64,000 bases of DNA from Streptomyces sp. ISL-10 (GTDB taxonomy: Bacteria; Actinomycetota; Actinomycetes; Streptomycetales; Streptomycetaceae). Below, piece after piece: positions 27,337 through 36,889 of the stretch (its first letter is position 1; every line of letters starts with the position of its first letter). The translations under genes and the position numbers were made by a program. The stretch spans positions 62,001 to 126,000 of the forward strand of contig NZ_JAGGOJ010000002.1 in the NCBI RefSeq assembly GCF_018614575.1, in the 5' to 3' direction. Under the pieces are notes generated by a model that searched no databases, was not told the origin of the DNA, and worked only from the letters and a program-made list of their open reading frames with translations.

Positions 27337-27408
27337 CCCCCGACTCGGACCGGGGCGCGGCAGCCAGAGGTCCTGGGGACACCCTGGAGTCGTCGACTGC
27401 GCAAGATG

Positions 27409-28068
27409 TCTGAAATGTCGCGCCGTTCTGCCGCCCAGCGTTTTCGCCGCCTGGCCCGATGTGCTGCCGCTGCCTCCCGTGGCGCTCGGCGCCGGGCTGA
27501 TCGGGGTTGTCCTTCGGCGAGGAGTTCCGCCATCCCGCACTCGCAGCCGCGATTCGGGGCACCGTGCCCCAGCAGGCGGGACTGCTGTTGGCCGAACTCG
27601 CGGTGACGGCTGCCGCCGCCCTGCTGCTGGCGACTGTGGTGGTGGCAGCCGATGTCCAGGCTCTGTGCCTGGTCTAGGCGCCGACTTGGGCGTGTTGCCC
27701 GCGAAGTGGCCTCATTTCGCCGCGACTTGGGTGGGCCTGTGTGTTGGGCTGCGCCTGGGCAGGCCTGCTCGCCGTCGGCGTCTTCAGGGGCACAGCAGCC
27801 GGGGTTGCCGCGGTTCTGGCGGTGCCGGAGCTGATCGCGCCGCTCGTCGAGCTCGCGCTGCTGGTTCCGGCAGTTCGAGCGGTCGCCGTGACTCCCGGGC
27901 CGCTTCCACGGCATGGCCCGGGTGCGGCTGCCGCGTCAGCCGGAGCGCTGGTCGGCAGTGGCCCTGCAGGTGGTTGCGCAACAGGTCGGAGCAGCAACGG
28001 TGTTGTCATTGTCGGAACTGATTTGCGCATATCTGTTCATGGCGGTTCGGTGCAGAGCGCCCTGGTGA
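27409..28068 (+). pseudogene. Decayed ABC transporter permease (C-terminal remnant)
   Basis: No single frame is open, but four blocks in successive frames read as one membrane protein: LPLPPVALGAGLIGVV, then GEEFRHPALAAAIRGTVPQQ up to a TAG at 27675-27677, then WPHFAATWVGLCVG, then CAWAGLLAVGVFRGTAAGVA with VLAVPELIAPLVELALLVP, and finally RFHGMARVRLPRQPERW to LSELICAYLFMAVRCRAPW with TGA at 28066. At least four frameshifts are needed. The sequence is the C-terminal half of an ABC-2-type permease as I know them upstream of whiH in relatives. The first half and any ATPase gene are missing. Recent decay is implied because codon bias is still visible. Confidence 0.75.
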
Positions 28069-28124
28069 TCAAGGCCGACCGGTTGGGGTCGGGCTGCTCG
28101 CAACTCCCCTGAGACTGCCCGATT

Positions 28125-28164
28125 CCTTACGATAAGGCGTCAATTGCGGGGTGGACGCCGATCA
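28125..28164 (+). promoter_or_regulatory. Candidate whiH promoter (WhiG type) with inverted repeat
   Basis: GCCGATCA at 28157-28164 matches the sigma-WhiG -10 consensus GCCGATAA at 7 of 8 bases. A TAAA-like TCAA sits at 28140, but the spacing is 13 rather than about 15. CCTTA-CGA-TAAGG (28125-28137) is a perfect inverted repeat just upstream. whiH is known to depend on WhiG in S. coelicolor. Confidence 0.45.
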
Positions 28165-28227
28165 CCCTTTCGTGTGCTTTTCACCAAAGACCTCAAGGGG
28201 CTTCGAAGCCGAGCCGACAAAGGATGC

Positions 28228-29115
28228 GTGAGTACCCTTGCGCACACCATGATGACCGCCGCCCGCCCCTCCGAGACCGGCCTCGCAGGCCCGGGCGAAC
28301 TCGACCGATACCCCTACGCGGAGTCGCCGGGCGCCGACCGTGTCAGCCCTCCCTCCTGGGAGGGCGGGAACGCGGAGCTCGGCCGGGTCGCCCGCCGCGC
28401 GGCAGGCAACCGTGGCCGTGGTCTGCACGGTCAACTCGTCCAGCAGTTGGGACAGATGATCGTCTCCGGCGACCTCGGTGCCGACCGTCCGCTCGTCCCC
28501 GAGGAGATCGGCCAGCGATTCGAGGTCTCCCGCACCGTCGTACGCGAGTCGCTGCGCGTTCTCGAGGCCAAGGGCCTGGTCAGCGCCCGCCCCAATGTCG
28601 GTACGCGGGTGCGGCCGGTGAGCGACTGGAATCTGCTCGACCCCGACATCATCGAGTGGCGCGCCTTCGGCCCCCAGCGTGACGACCAGCGCCGGGAGCT
28701 GAATGAGCTGCGCTGGATGATCGAGCCGCTCGCCGCCCGCCTCGCCGCCGGCCACGGCCGCGACGACGTCCAGCAGCGGCTCGGTGACATGGTCGAGATC
28801 ATGGGGCACGCCCTTGCCCAGGGTGACGGCCTCACCTTTTCGCGGGCCGACGCCGAGTTCCACTCCCTGCTCATCCAGCTCGCGGGCAACCGCATGCTGG
28901 AGCACCTCTCCGGAATCGTCTCCGCCGCCCTCCAGGTGTCCGGAGGGCCGGTCACGGGCTGTGACCATCCCACCGAGGCCTCGCTCACCTGCCACAGCCG
29001 AATCGTCGAAGCGCTCGCCTCGGGCGATTCGCAGGCCGCCGAATCGGCCATGCGGCAACTGCTCACGGTTCACCCGGACGTGGAGCGAGTGGTTCCTGCC
29101 CCGCGGGAGCACTGA
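28228..29115 (+). CDS. whiH: WhiH, GntR-family sporulation regulator
   Basis: A 295-residue GntR/FadR-type regulator: disordered head of about 70 residues, winged helix at about 72-140 (GLHGQLVQQLGQMIVSGDL, SRTVVRESLRVLEAKGLV), and an FCD ligand domain (ELRWMIEPLAARLAAGHG, with metal/ligand His and Asp in FSRADAEFHSLL). Position immediately upstream of hrdB and the VSTLAHTMMTAAR start match WhiH, which drives sporulation septation after WhiG activates it. The GTG at 28228 is preceded by AAAGG; starts further upstream lack support. A hairpin terminator at 29156 separates it from hrdB. Confidence 0.88.
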   Translation: MSTLAHTMMTAARPSETGLAGPGELDRYPYAESPGADRVSPPSWEGGNAELGRVARRAAGNRGRGLHGQLVQQLGQMIVSGDLGADRPLVPEEIGQRFEVSRTVVRESLRVLEAKGLVSARPNVGTRVRPVSDWNLLDPDIIEWRAFGPQRDDQRRELNELRWMIEPLAARLAAGHGRDDVQQRLGDMVEIMGHALAQGDGLTFSRADAEFHSLLIQLAGNRMLEHLSGIVSAALQVSGGPVTGCDHPTEASLTCHSRIVEALASGDSQAAESAMRQLLTVHPDVERVVPAPREH

Positions 29116-29155
29116 CCGCCTCGGCGGCCGGGGAGTGCGGAGGCGTACGCAGAAG

Positions 29156-29188
29156 GTGTCGCCGGATTCCACGGGGATCCGGCGACAC
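29156..29188 (+). terminator. Terminator of whiH
   Basis: GTGTCGCCGGAT pairs perfectly with ATCCGGCGACAC around a nine-base loop, 40 bases after the whiH stop. Confidence 0.8.
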
Positions 29189-29260
29189 GCTATGCGGCGA
29201 ATGTCCCCATCTGGCCGTTTCACGGCATATGGGGTGTGACTCGGGCCACGCGAATTGGGC

Positions 29261-29287
29261 GTAACACTCCTCGAAACAGTGCGATGA
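29261..29287 (+). promoter_or_regulatory. ECF-type promoter of hrdB
   Basis: GTAAC (29261-29265), 16 bases, then CGATGA (29282-29287). The AAC motif and 16-base spacing are those of ECF sigma promoters; in S. griseus the ECF factor ShbA drives hrdB. A second element GGAAT-N18-GCT (29311-29336) resembles a sigma-R site but the last block is imperfect. Confidence 0.6.
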
Positions 29288-29454
29288 CCTAAGAGGTGAC
29301 AGCCGAGGAGGGAATACAGCCGCCGTGAACGGCGCTGTGACAGCTCCGAGGTTCCGCCCGCGCCACCGGCACATCCGCAGCCCGGTGGTCGTCGGCTCCG
29401 GCCCGATCATGGGCGGGGCCGGAAGCCGTTTTCCATCGTTCCGAGAGGTTGTTC

Positions 29455-31011
<1,557 letters not shown>

Positions 31012-31044
31012 GTCGTCACCGCACCTGCTGCCGGCATACGGCTG

Positions 31045-31080
31045 GAAGGGCCCGGTTCCCCGCGGGGAACCGGGCCCTTC
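31045..31080 (+). terminator. Terminator of hrdB
   Basis: A 17-bp stem, GAAGGGCCCGGTTCCCC with its complement, 33 bases after the hrdB stop. Confidence 0.85.
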
Positions 31081-31167
31081 GTCGTGCCCGGGCCCTGGCG
31101 AGGGTGCGGTCGACGGCACTCTGCACGACTCTGAGTGCACACAGTTCACGCAGAGTCAGGAGGCCGT

Positions 31168-32010
31168 ATGCGTCGTCCCACTGTCCGAGGCCCGGCCGGA
31201 GTGCTGGCCCTCATCGCCGCTGCGGTCGTGGCACCACTGGTGATGCCCCGTCCCGCCGCCGCCGACAGCGTGGTCGTCGGCGGCTACGAGGTGCGGGCCC
31301 AGGACAGTCCCTGGGTCGTGGCGCTGTCCAGCCGTGACCGATTCGGCCCAACGCGGGCCGGACAGTTCTGCGGCGGCGTGGTCGTCGCGCCCACGAAGGT
31401 GATGACGGCCGCCCACTGCCTGAGCAATGCCGTGCTGGGCAAGGACGTGAGCGCGGTACGGGATCTCCGCGTCATCTCCGGCCGGTCGAAGCTCGACGCC
31501 GGCGGAGGGCGGGAGATCGCCGTGCGGTCCAGCCGGGTGTCTCCGGCGTACGAGCCCAACACCAACAGCGCCGACCTGGCGCTGCTCACCTTGGCCGAGG
31601 CCCTGCCGCAGGCCAGCGTGCTTCCGGTCGCGAAGGCGGGGGAGGCGGTGTACGAGACCGGCACCGGTGCCACGGTCTACGGCTGGGGCGACACGATCGG
31701 TGGCGGCCGCTACGCGCCCACGCTGCGCGCGGCACGTGTGTCCGTACTGCCGGACGACACCTGTGAGAAGGCGTACCCGGGCGGACTGGGCGGCCGGTAC
31801 AAGAAGACCACCATGCTCTGCGCCGGGGACCCGCAGGGCGGCCACGACGCCTGTCAGGGGGACAGTGGGGGCCCGCTGATCGCGCAGGGGCGGCTCATCG
31901 GCATCGTGTCGTGGGGCAGCGGCTGTGGCCGCCCTGAGGCGCCTGGGGTGTACACCCGGGTCTCGACCGTCGCCCCCTCGATCGGGGACGGCGTCAAAGC
32001 AGCCCGGTGA
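31168..32010 (+). CDS. Secreted trypsin-like serine protease (S1)
   Basis: A 280-residue exported protease. A signal peptide covers about residues 1-32 (Arg-rich start, LALIAAAVVAPLVM, cleavage near AAA-DS); the mature N-terminus VVGGYEVRAQDSPW is that of an activated trypsin. The triad is complete: His in MTAAHC, Asp in NSADLALL, Ser in CQGDSGGPL. Three or more Cys pairs are placed for disulfides. The residue six before the Ser (GGHDACQGDSGG) is Asp, indicating trypsin specificity for Lys/Arg. CAGGAGG precedes the ATG. A twin-arginine motif is not evident, so Sec export is likely. Confidence 0.96.
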   Translation: MRRPTVRGPAGVLALIAAAVVAPLVMPRPAAADSVVVGGYEVRAQDSPWVVALSSRDRFGPTRAGQFCGGVVVAPTKVMTAAHCLSNAVLGKDVSAVRDLRVISGRSKLDAGGGREIAVRSSRVSPAYEPNTNSADLALLTLAEALPQASVLPVAKAGEAVYETGTGATVYGWGDTIGGGRYAPTLRAARVSVLPDDTCEKAYPGGLGGRYKKTTMLCAGDPQGGHDACQGDSGGPLIAQGRLIGIVSWGSGCGRPEAPGVYTRVSTVAPSIGDGVKAAR

Positions 32011-32034
32011 CCGTTGTCAGGGTCACCCTGTGAA

Positions 32035-32075
32035 AGCGGGCGGCCGCCCCCTGTGTCCAGGGGCGGCCGCCCGCT
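32035..32075. terminator. Terminator downstream of the protease gene
   Basis: A 16-bp stem AGCGGGCGGCCGCCCC with its complement and a nine-base loop, between converging genes. Confidence 0.8.
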
Positions 32076-32118
32076 ACCGGTCCTCGACCGGCCCATGGCT
32101 CGTCGTGGATGCGAGGTC

Positions 32119-32349
32119 TCAGTGGTCCTCTTCGCCGGCCCCGGCCGGAACGGCCGTCAGTCGGTCCGTCTCATCCTGTATCTCCGCGGCGATCTTCTTG
32201 AGTTCCGGCTCGAACTTGCGTCCGTGGTGGGCGCAGAAGAGCAGTTCACCACCGCTGATCAGGACGACGCGCAGGTAGGCCTGGGCGCCGCAACGGTCGC
32301 AACGGTCAGCGGCCGTCAGGGGGCTCGCGGGGGTCAGAACAGTAGTCAC
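32119..32349 (-). CDS. Small zinc-binding protein (DUF7455-like)
   Basis: A 76-residue protein conserved next to parE in Streptomyces as far as I recall. CDRCGAQAYLRVVL and LLFCAHHGRKFEPEL give a Cys-x2-Cys ... Cys-x2-His arrangement that should bind one zinc ion. The C-terminus is a charged helix (KKIAAEIQDETDRL). The function is unknown. It is divergent from parE across 435 bp. Confidence 0.85.
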   Translation of the reverse strand: MTTVLTPASPLTAADRCDRCGAQAYLRVVLISGGELLFCAHHGRKFEPELKKIAAEIQDETDRLTAVPAGAGEEDH

Positions 32350-32632
32350 GTCGCCTCTTCTCTAGCTCGACGAGCTGTCGTACCAGGGGCAACATCCAAC
32401 CAGCCCGAAAACGTTCCCGCTCGGGGCTTTCCCTCGAAATATTTTTCCCGAGGTGGCTGTCTGCTGCCGGTTGGCGGCGAATGAGCCGTATTGCTGCGCT
32501 CTACGGATTTCGCGTTGCTTGTCTCGTTTGGCCCTCCCGGCTGGGTTGCCGGTTGTTCTTGAGGACGTGCCCGGAGCCTAAATGGTTCATGCCTGGAAGG
32601 GAACGTGATGTGCACGTCACCCCATCGAGGGA
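32350..32632. other. Non-coding spacer upstream of parE
   Basis: Relatively AT-rich for this genome (AAATATTTTTCCC near 32437). No gene or ribosome binding site is convincing. It probably holds the promoter of the small zinc-binding protein gene. Confidence 0.5.
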
Positions 32633-32665
32633 TCGAACACTCATGCGATGCTGGACTAGCATGAG
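32633..32665 (+). promoter_or_regulatory. Candidate parE promoter with inverted repeat
   Basis: TCGAAC (32633-32638) and TAGCAT (32657-32662) are 18 bases apart, like a HrdB promoter. CTCATGC (32640-32646) and GCATGAG (32659-32665) are perfect inverted arms overlapping it, so a repressor could bind here. Confidence 0.4.
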
Positions 32666-32784
32666 AAATCACGTGGGTGGCGTTACATCGGCTCTACCAG
32701 GCCTCGGTACGCTCTGTGCGGCGACCGACGCCCGGGCCTTTACCCCACTTGGCCACATCTGAAATTCAGCGAGGAGCGAACCGC

Positions 32785-34911
32785 GTGACCGCCGAAACGT
32801 CCGTGCCGTCCACAGCGCTGCTGACCGCAGACCGTGACGGTTCCAACTACACCGCGCGGCACCTGCTCGTCCTGGAGGGGCTCGAGGCTGTCCGTAAGCG
32901 ACCTGGCATGTACATCGGGTCGACCGACAGCCGAGGCCTGCTGCACTGCCTTTGGGAGATCATCGACAACTCCGTGGACGAGGCCCTCGGTGGCCACTGC
33001 GACCACATCGAGGTCATCCTTCACGAGGACGGGTCCGTCGAGGTCCGGGACAACGGCCGTGGCATCCCGGTCGACGTCGAGCCCAAGACCGGCCTGTCGG
33101 GCGTCGAGGTCGTGATGACCAAGCTGCACGCCGGCGGCAAGTTCGGCGGCGGGTCATACGCGGCCTCCGGCGGTCTCCACGGAGTCGGCGCCTCAGTGGT
33201 GAACGCGCTCTCTTCCCGCCTCGACGTCGAGGTGGACCGCAACGGCGCGACCCACATGATCAGCTTCCGGCGCGGTGTGCCCGGCATCTTCACGGAGTCC
33301 GGTCCCGACGCCCCCTTCGATCCGGCCAACGGGCTCCTGAAGGGCAAGCGCGTACCCAAGGCCCGCACCGGCACGCGCGTGCGCTACTGGGCGGACCGCC
33401 AGATCTTCCTCAAGGACGCCAGGCTGTCGCTGGAGACGCTCTACCAGCGCGCCCGCCAGACCGCCTTCCTCGTGCCCGGGCTGACCATCGTCGTCCGTGA
33501 CGAGCGCGGCCCGGGCGGCGGCGACGGCGAAGGCAAGAGCGTGGAGACGTTCCGCTTCGATGGCGGGATCAGCGAGTTCTGTGAGTACCTGGCGCAGGAC
33601 AAGGCGGTCTGCGACGTACTGCGCCTGAGCGGCCACGGCACCTTCAAGGAGACCGTGCCGGTCCTCGACGACCGCGGTCACATGACCCCGACCGAGGTCA
33701 CCCGGGAGCTCGGCGTCGACATCGCCATGCGGTGGGGCACCGGTTACGACACCTCGGTCAAGTCCTTCGTCAACATCATCGCCACGCCCAAGGGCGGCAC
33801 CCACGTCACCGGCTTCGAGCGCTCGGTGACCAAGACGATGAACGAGGTCCTGCGCTCCGCCAAGCTGCTGCGCGTCGCCGAGGACGACATCGTCAAGGAC
33901 GACGCCCTCGAGGGCCTGACCGCGGTCGTGACCGTCCGGCTGGCCGAGCCGCAGTTCGAGGGCCAGACCAAGGAGGTCCTCGGCACCTCCGCCGCCAACC
34001 GGATCGTCGCCAACGTGGTGGCCAAGGAGCTCAAGGCCTTCCTGACGTCCACCAAGCGGGACGCCAAGGCCCAGGCACGTGCCGTGCTGGAGAAGGCGGT
34101 CGCCGCCGCCCGGACGCGCATCGCGGCCCGGCAGCACAAGGAGGCGCAGCGCCGCAAGACGGCCCTGGAGTCCTCGTCCCTGCCGGCCAAGCTCGCGGAC
34201 TGCCGCAGCGACGACGTGGAGCGCAGCGAGCTCTTCATCGTCGAGGGGGACTCCGCGCTCGGCACGGCCAAGCTGGCGCGCAACAGTGAGTTCCAGGCGC
34301 TGCTGCCGATCCGCGGCAAGATCCTCAACGTCCAGAAGTCGTCCGTCTCGGACATGCTGAAGAACGCCGAGTGCGGCGCGATCATCCAGGTCATAGGAGC
34401 AGGCTCCGGCCGGACCTTCGACATCGACGCCGCGCGCTACGGAAAGATCGTGCTGCTGGTCGACGCCGATGTCGACGGCGCGCACATCCGCTGCCTGCTG
34501 CTCACGCTCTTCCAGCGCTACATGCGGCCGATGGTGGAGGCCGGGCGGGTGTTCGCCGCCGTGCCGCCGCTGCACCGGATCGAGCTGATCCAGCCGAAGA
34601 AGGGCCAGGACAAGTACGTCTACACGTACTCGGACAACGAGCTGCGGCAGACGCTGCTGGAGTACCAGCGCAAGGGCGTCCGCTTCAAGGACTCCATCCA
34701 GCGCTACAAGGGCCTCGGCGAGATGGACGCGGACCAGCTGGCGGAGACGACGATGGACCCGCGCCACCGCACACTGCGCCGGATCAACATCGGCGACATC
34801 GAAGCATCCGAGCAGGTCTTCGACTTGCTGATGGGCAACGAGGTCGCGCCCCGCAAGGAATTCATCACCGGCTCGGCGGCCACGCTCGACCGCTCGCGCA
34901 TCGACGCCTGA
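32785..34911 (+). CDS. parE: DNA topoisomerase IV subunit B
   Basis: A 708-residue GyrB/ParE-type ATPase that, with ParC, decatenates chromosomes. The GHKL ATP site is visible (EIIDNSVDEALGG, DNGRGIPV, GGLHGVGASVVNALS), then the transducer Lys, and the TOPRIM part with the Mg2+ motifs (IVEGDSALG, LLVDADVDGAHIRCLL). The GTG at 32785 is preceded by GAGGAG. Its parC partner is about 9 kb away on the opposite strand, the usual Streptomyces arrangement; gyrB/gyrA are near oriC. The fork with parC is why parE rather than gyrB is assigned. Confidence 0.95.
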   Translation: MTAETSVPSTALLTADRDGSNYTARHLLVLEGLEAVRKRPGMYIGSTDSRGLLHCLWEIIDNSVDEALGGHCDHIEVILHEDGSVEVRDNGRGIPVDVEPKTGLSGVEVVMTKLHAGGKFGGGSYAASGGLHGVGASVVNALSSRLDVEVDRNGATHMISFRRGVPGIFTESGPDAPFDPANGLLKGKRVPKARTGTRVRYWADRQIFLKDARLSLETLYQRARQTAFLVPGLTIVVRDERGPGGGDGEGKSVETFRFDGGISEFCEYLAQDKAVCDVLRLSGHGTFKETVPVLDDRGHMTPTEVTRELGVDIAMRWGTGYDTSVKSFVNIIATPKGGTHVTGFERSVTKTMNEVLRSAKLLRVAEDDIVKDDALEGLTAVVTVRLAEPQFEGQTKEVLGTSAANRIVANVVAKELKAFLTSTKRDAKAQARAVLEKAVAAARTRIAARQHKEAQRRKTALESSSLPAKLADCRSDDVERSELFIVEGDSALGTAKLARNSEFQALLPIRGKILNVQKSSVSDMLKNAECGAIIQVIGAGSGRTFDIDAARYGKIVLLVDADVDGAHIRCLLLTLFQRYMRPMVEAGRVFAAVPPLHRIELIQPKKGQDKYVYTYSDNELRQTLLEYQRKGVRFKDSIQRYKGLGEMDADQLAETTMDPRHRTLRRINIGDIEASEQVFDLLMGNEVAPRKEFITGSAATLDRSRIDA

Positions 34912-34920
34912 CGGGCCCAC

Positions 34921-34949
34921 CCAGGGGTGGAGACAACCTCCACCCCTGG
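34921..34949 (+). terminator. Terminator of parE
   Basis: CCAGGGGTGGAG pairs perfectly with CTCCACCCCTGG around ACAAC, nine bases after the parE stop. Confidence 0.85.
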
Positions 34950-34969
34950 TTCCTCCCGCCGTCCGATCC

Positions 34970-36317
34970 GGTGCCGGTCCGCTTCCGTAGCATCGGCGCG
35001 GACGGAGGAGGACGGGGCGTCCGCCCACACATGGACGGATGGGCCGACGCGCGAGGCGCTGTCCCGGATCGGGATCCCCCGGGCGCGCATCGCGCTCGGC
35101 GTCGCCCTGCTGGCCGCCCTGGCCACCTGGGCGGTGTACAGCGCCTAGGCCTCCGGGACCTTCCACGGCGCACGTGCCGTGCTTCCGCCGCTGTGCCTCG
35201 CCGCCTGCGCGGCGGCCGTCATACGGTTCCACCTGACCACGCTCGGTCACCGGCTGCTGCCGTCCCTCGGCCTGCTCGGGGCCCTGTCCGCCGTCGGGGC
35301 GGGGCGTATCTCGCCGGGGCAGATGTCGCCGCCGTGGTGCTGTGGATCTGTACCTGGTCATGGCGATGGAGCGCCTGCCCCTCGCCGCGGCCCTGGGCAC
35401 CGTCGTCCTCGTGGCCGCCGGATTCATCCGGATCGACGACGACCCCTGGGGCCTGCATCATCACCGGCACCGTGCTGCTCGGGGGACACTCCCTGCGCCT
35501 CGACGCCCATGCCAAGGGCACCGGCTTCCGCCCCCTCGCACAGGAGCGGGCGGCGCGCGAGGCCGAGGCCACGTCGGCGACGCTCGCCGAGCGGGCCCGC
35601 ACGGCCCGCGAGATCCACGATGTGCTCGCGCACAGCCTGTCCGCGCAACTGGTGCATCTGGAGGCGGCGAGGCTCCGGATCGAGCGTGAACCCGTGGGCT
35701 CCTTCCGGGACGCGATCCTCGAGCGGGGTGGTGGCGGCGCGGGGCATGGCCCGGGAAGGGCTCGCCGAGACCCGGCAGGCTCTGTCGGCGCCGCGGGGCG
35801 AGATGGCGCCCGGTTGGACCTGCGGATGCCGCGCTGCGACGGGGTGGAGGCGACCCGCCGCATCCGCGGCGAGCACCCCGCGACACAGTCGTCGTGCTCA
35901 CCACCACGCGGACGACGACTTGCTCTTCCCCGCCCTGCGAGCAGGGCGCGGGGCCATCTCACCAAGGATGCGGACGGCGACGAGATCGTCCGTGCCGTCC
36001 AGGACGTCATGGCGGGCCGCGCCGGACTCTCCGCGGTCGTCCAGCAGCGGCTGCTGGAGCAGGTCACGGCCGAACCCCGACCGGCCGGTCCACGCCTGCC
36101 CGACGGGCTGACGGCCCGCGAGGGCGAGGTGCTCACCCTGATCGCCGAGGGCCTCGGCAACGCGGACATCGGGCGGCGGCTGCGCATCTCCACGGCGACG
36201 GTGAAGACCCACATCAACAACCTCTTCACGAAGGCCGGCCTCCATGACCGTGCCCAGGCGGTGCGCTACGCCTGTCGGGAAGGACTCGCGCAGCCACCAG
36301 GGGCGGGCGTCACCTGA
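34970..36317 (+). pseudogene. Deleted and frameshifted two-component system (sensor kinase fused to response regulator)
   Basis: Readable blocks in changing frames: ARIALGVALLAALATWAVYS (TM) ending at a TAG at 35146, PLCLAACAAAVIRFHLTTLG, RLPLAAALGTVVLVAAGFIR, then the HisKA_3 dimerisation site AREIHDVLAHSLSAQLVHLE, then ARGMAREGLAETRQALSA. The HATPase domain and the start of the regulator are missing; the text resumes with the receiver LDLRMPRCDGVEATRRIRG, ADDDLLFPALRAG, and an intact LuxR DNA-binding domain (LTAREGEVLTLIAEGLGNAD, STATVKTHINNLFTKAGLHD). So a NarL-type system lost about 500-600 bp at the kinase/regulator junction and then drifted. The LuxR end is still open for 180 codons. 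Confidence 0.85.
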
Positions 36318-36415
36318 TGGGGTGAAGAGCAGGGAGAGAAGAGTCCGGGATCTTCCCGCTCTGTCCATACTTGTGCACGCGGGCCGAAACGGTTTGCTGA
36401 CAAGGAGAGTTGAGC

Positions 36416-36889
36416 GTGGACGACAGGGAAGGGCACAGCGCGTCGGCGGTGCGGCTCGAGGATCCGTGGTACGACGCGCCGGCCTCCGGCTGGGGCCGGA
36501 TGGACAGCACCGGCGGGCAGGTCCCCCCGCCCGCGTCCGCGCAGGAGCGCGAGACCGGCCCGAGCGCCGCCGAGATCTACCTCGAGGTGCAGCGCAGCCC
36601 CGCCTTCCAGGAAGTGCGCCGCCGCTACCGGCGGTTCGTCGTGCCGGCATCCATCGCCTTCTTCCTCTGGTACCTCGCCTATGTGGTGGCCGCGACCACC
36701 GCGCCGGAGCTGATGGCCCGCCCGGTCGCCGACGCGGTGAACGTGGCGATGGTCGCGGGATTGGCACAGTTCCTCACCACGTTCCTGCTGACCTGGGCGT
36801 ACGCCCGTCATGCCCGGCACCGGCGCGATCGCGCCGCGCTCGATCTGCGCTGGGACACCCAGGAGATGACCCGGGGAGCCGGGCGTTGA
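36416..36889 (+). CDS. DUF485 membrane protein
   Basis: A 157-residue membrane protein. After a 60-residue disordered head, FQEVRRRYRRFVVPASIAFFL opens the DUF485 domain with two transmembrane helices (VVPASIAFFLWYLAYVV and VNVAMVAGLAQFLTTFLLTW). DUF485 proteins accompany ActP/MctP-type symporters. The GTG at 36416 follows AAGGAGAG. Its stop (TGA) overlaps the TTG start of the symporter gene by three bases, showing translational coupling. The exact role in transport is unknown. Confidence 0.92.
   Translation: MDDREGHSASAVRLEDPWYDAPASGWGRMDSTGGQVPPPASAQERETGPSAAEIYLEVQRSPAFQEVRRRYRRFVVPASIAFFLWYLAYVVAATTAPELMARPVADAVNVAMVAGLAQFLTTFLLTWAYARHARHRRDRAALDLRWDTQEMTRGAGR

Noticed and set aside
29311..29336. 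sigma-R promoter for hrdB (GGAAT-N18-GCT)
   Set aside because: The second block should be GTT; mentioned under the ECF promoter but not called separately.
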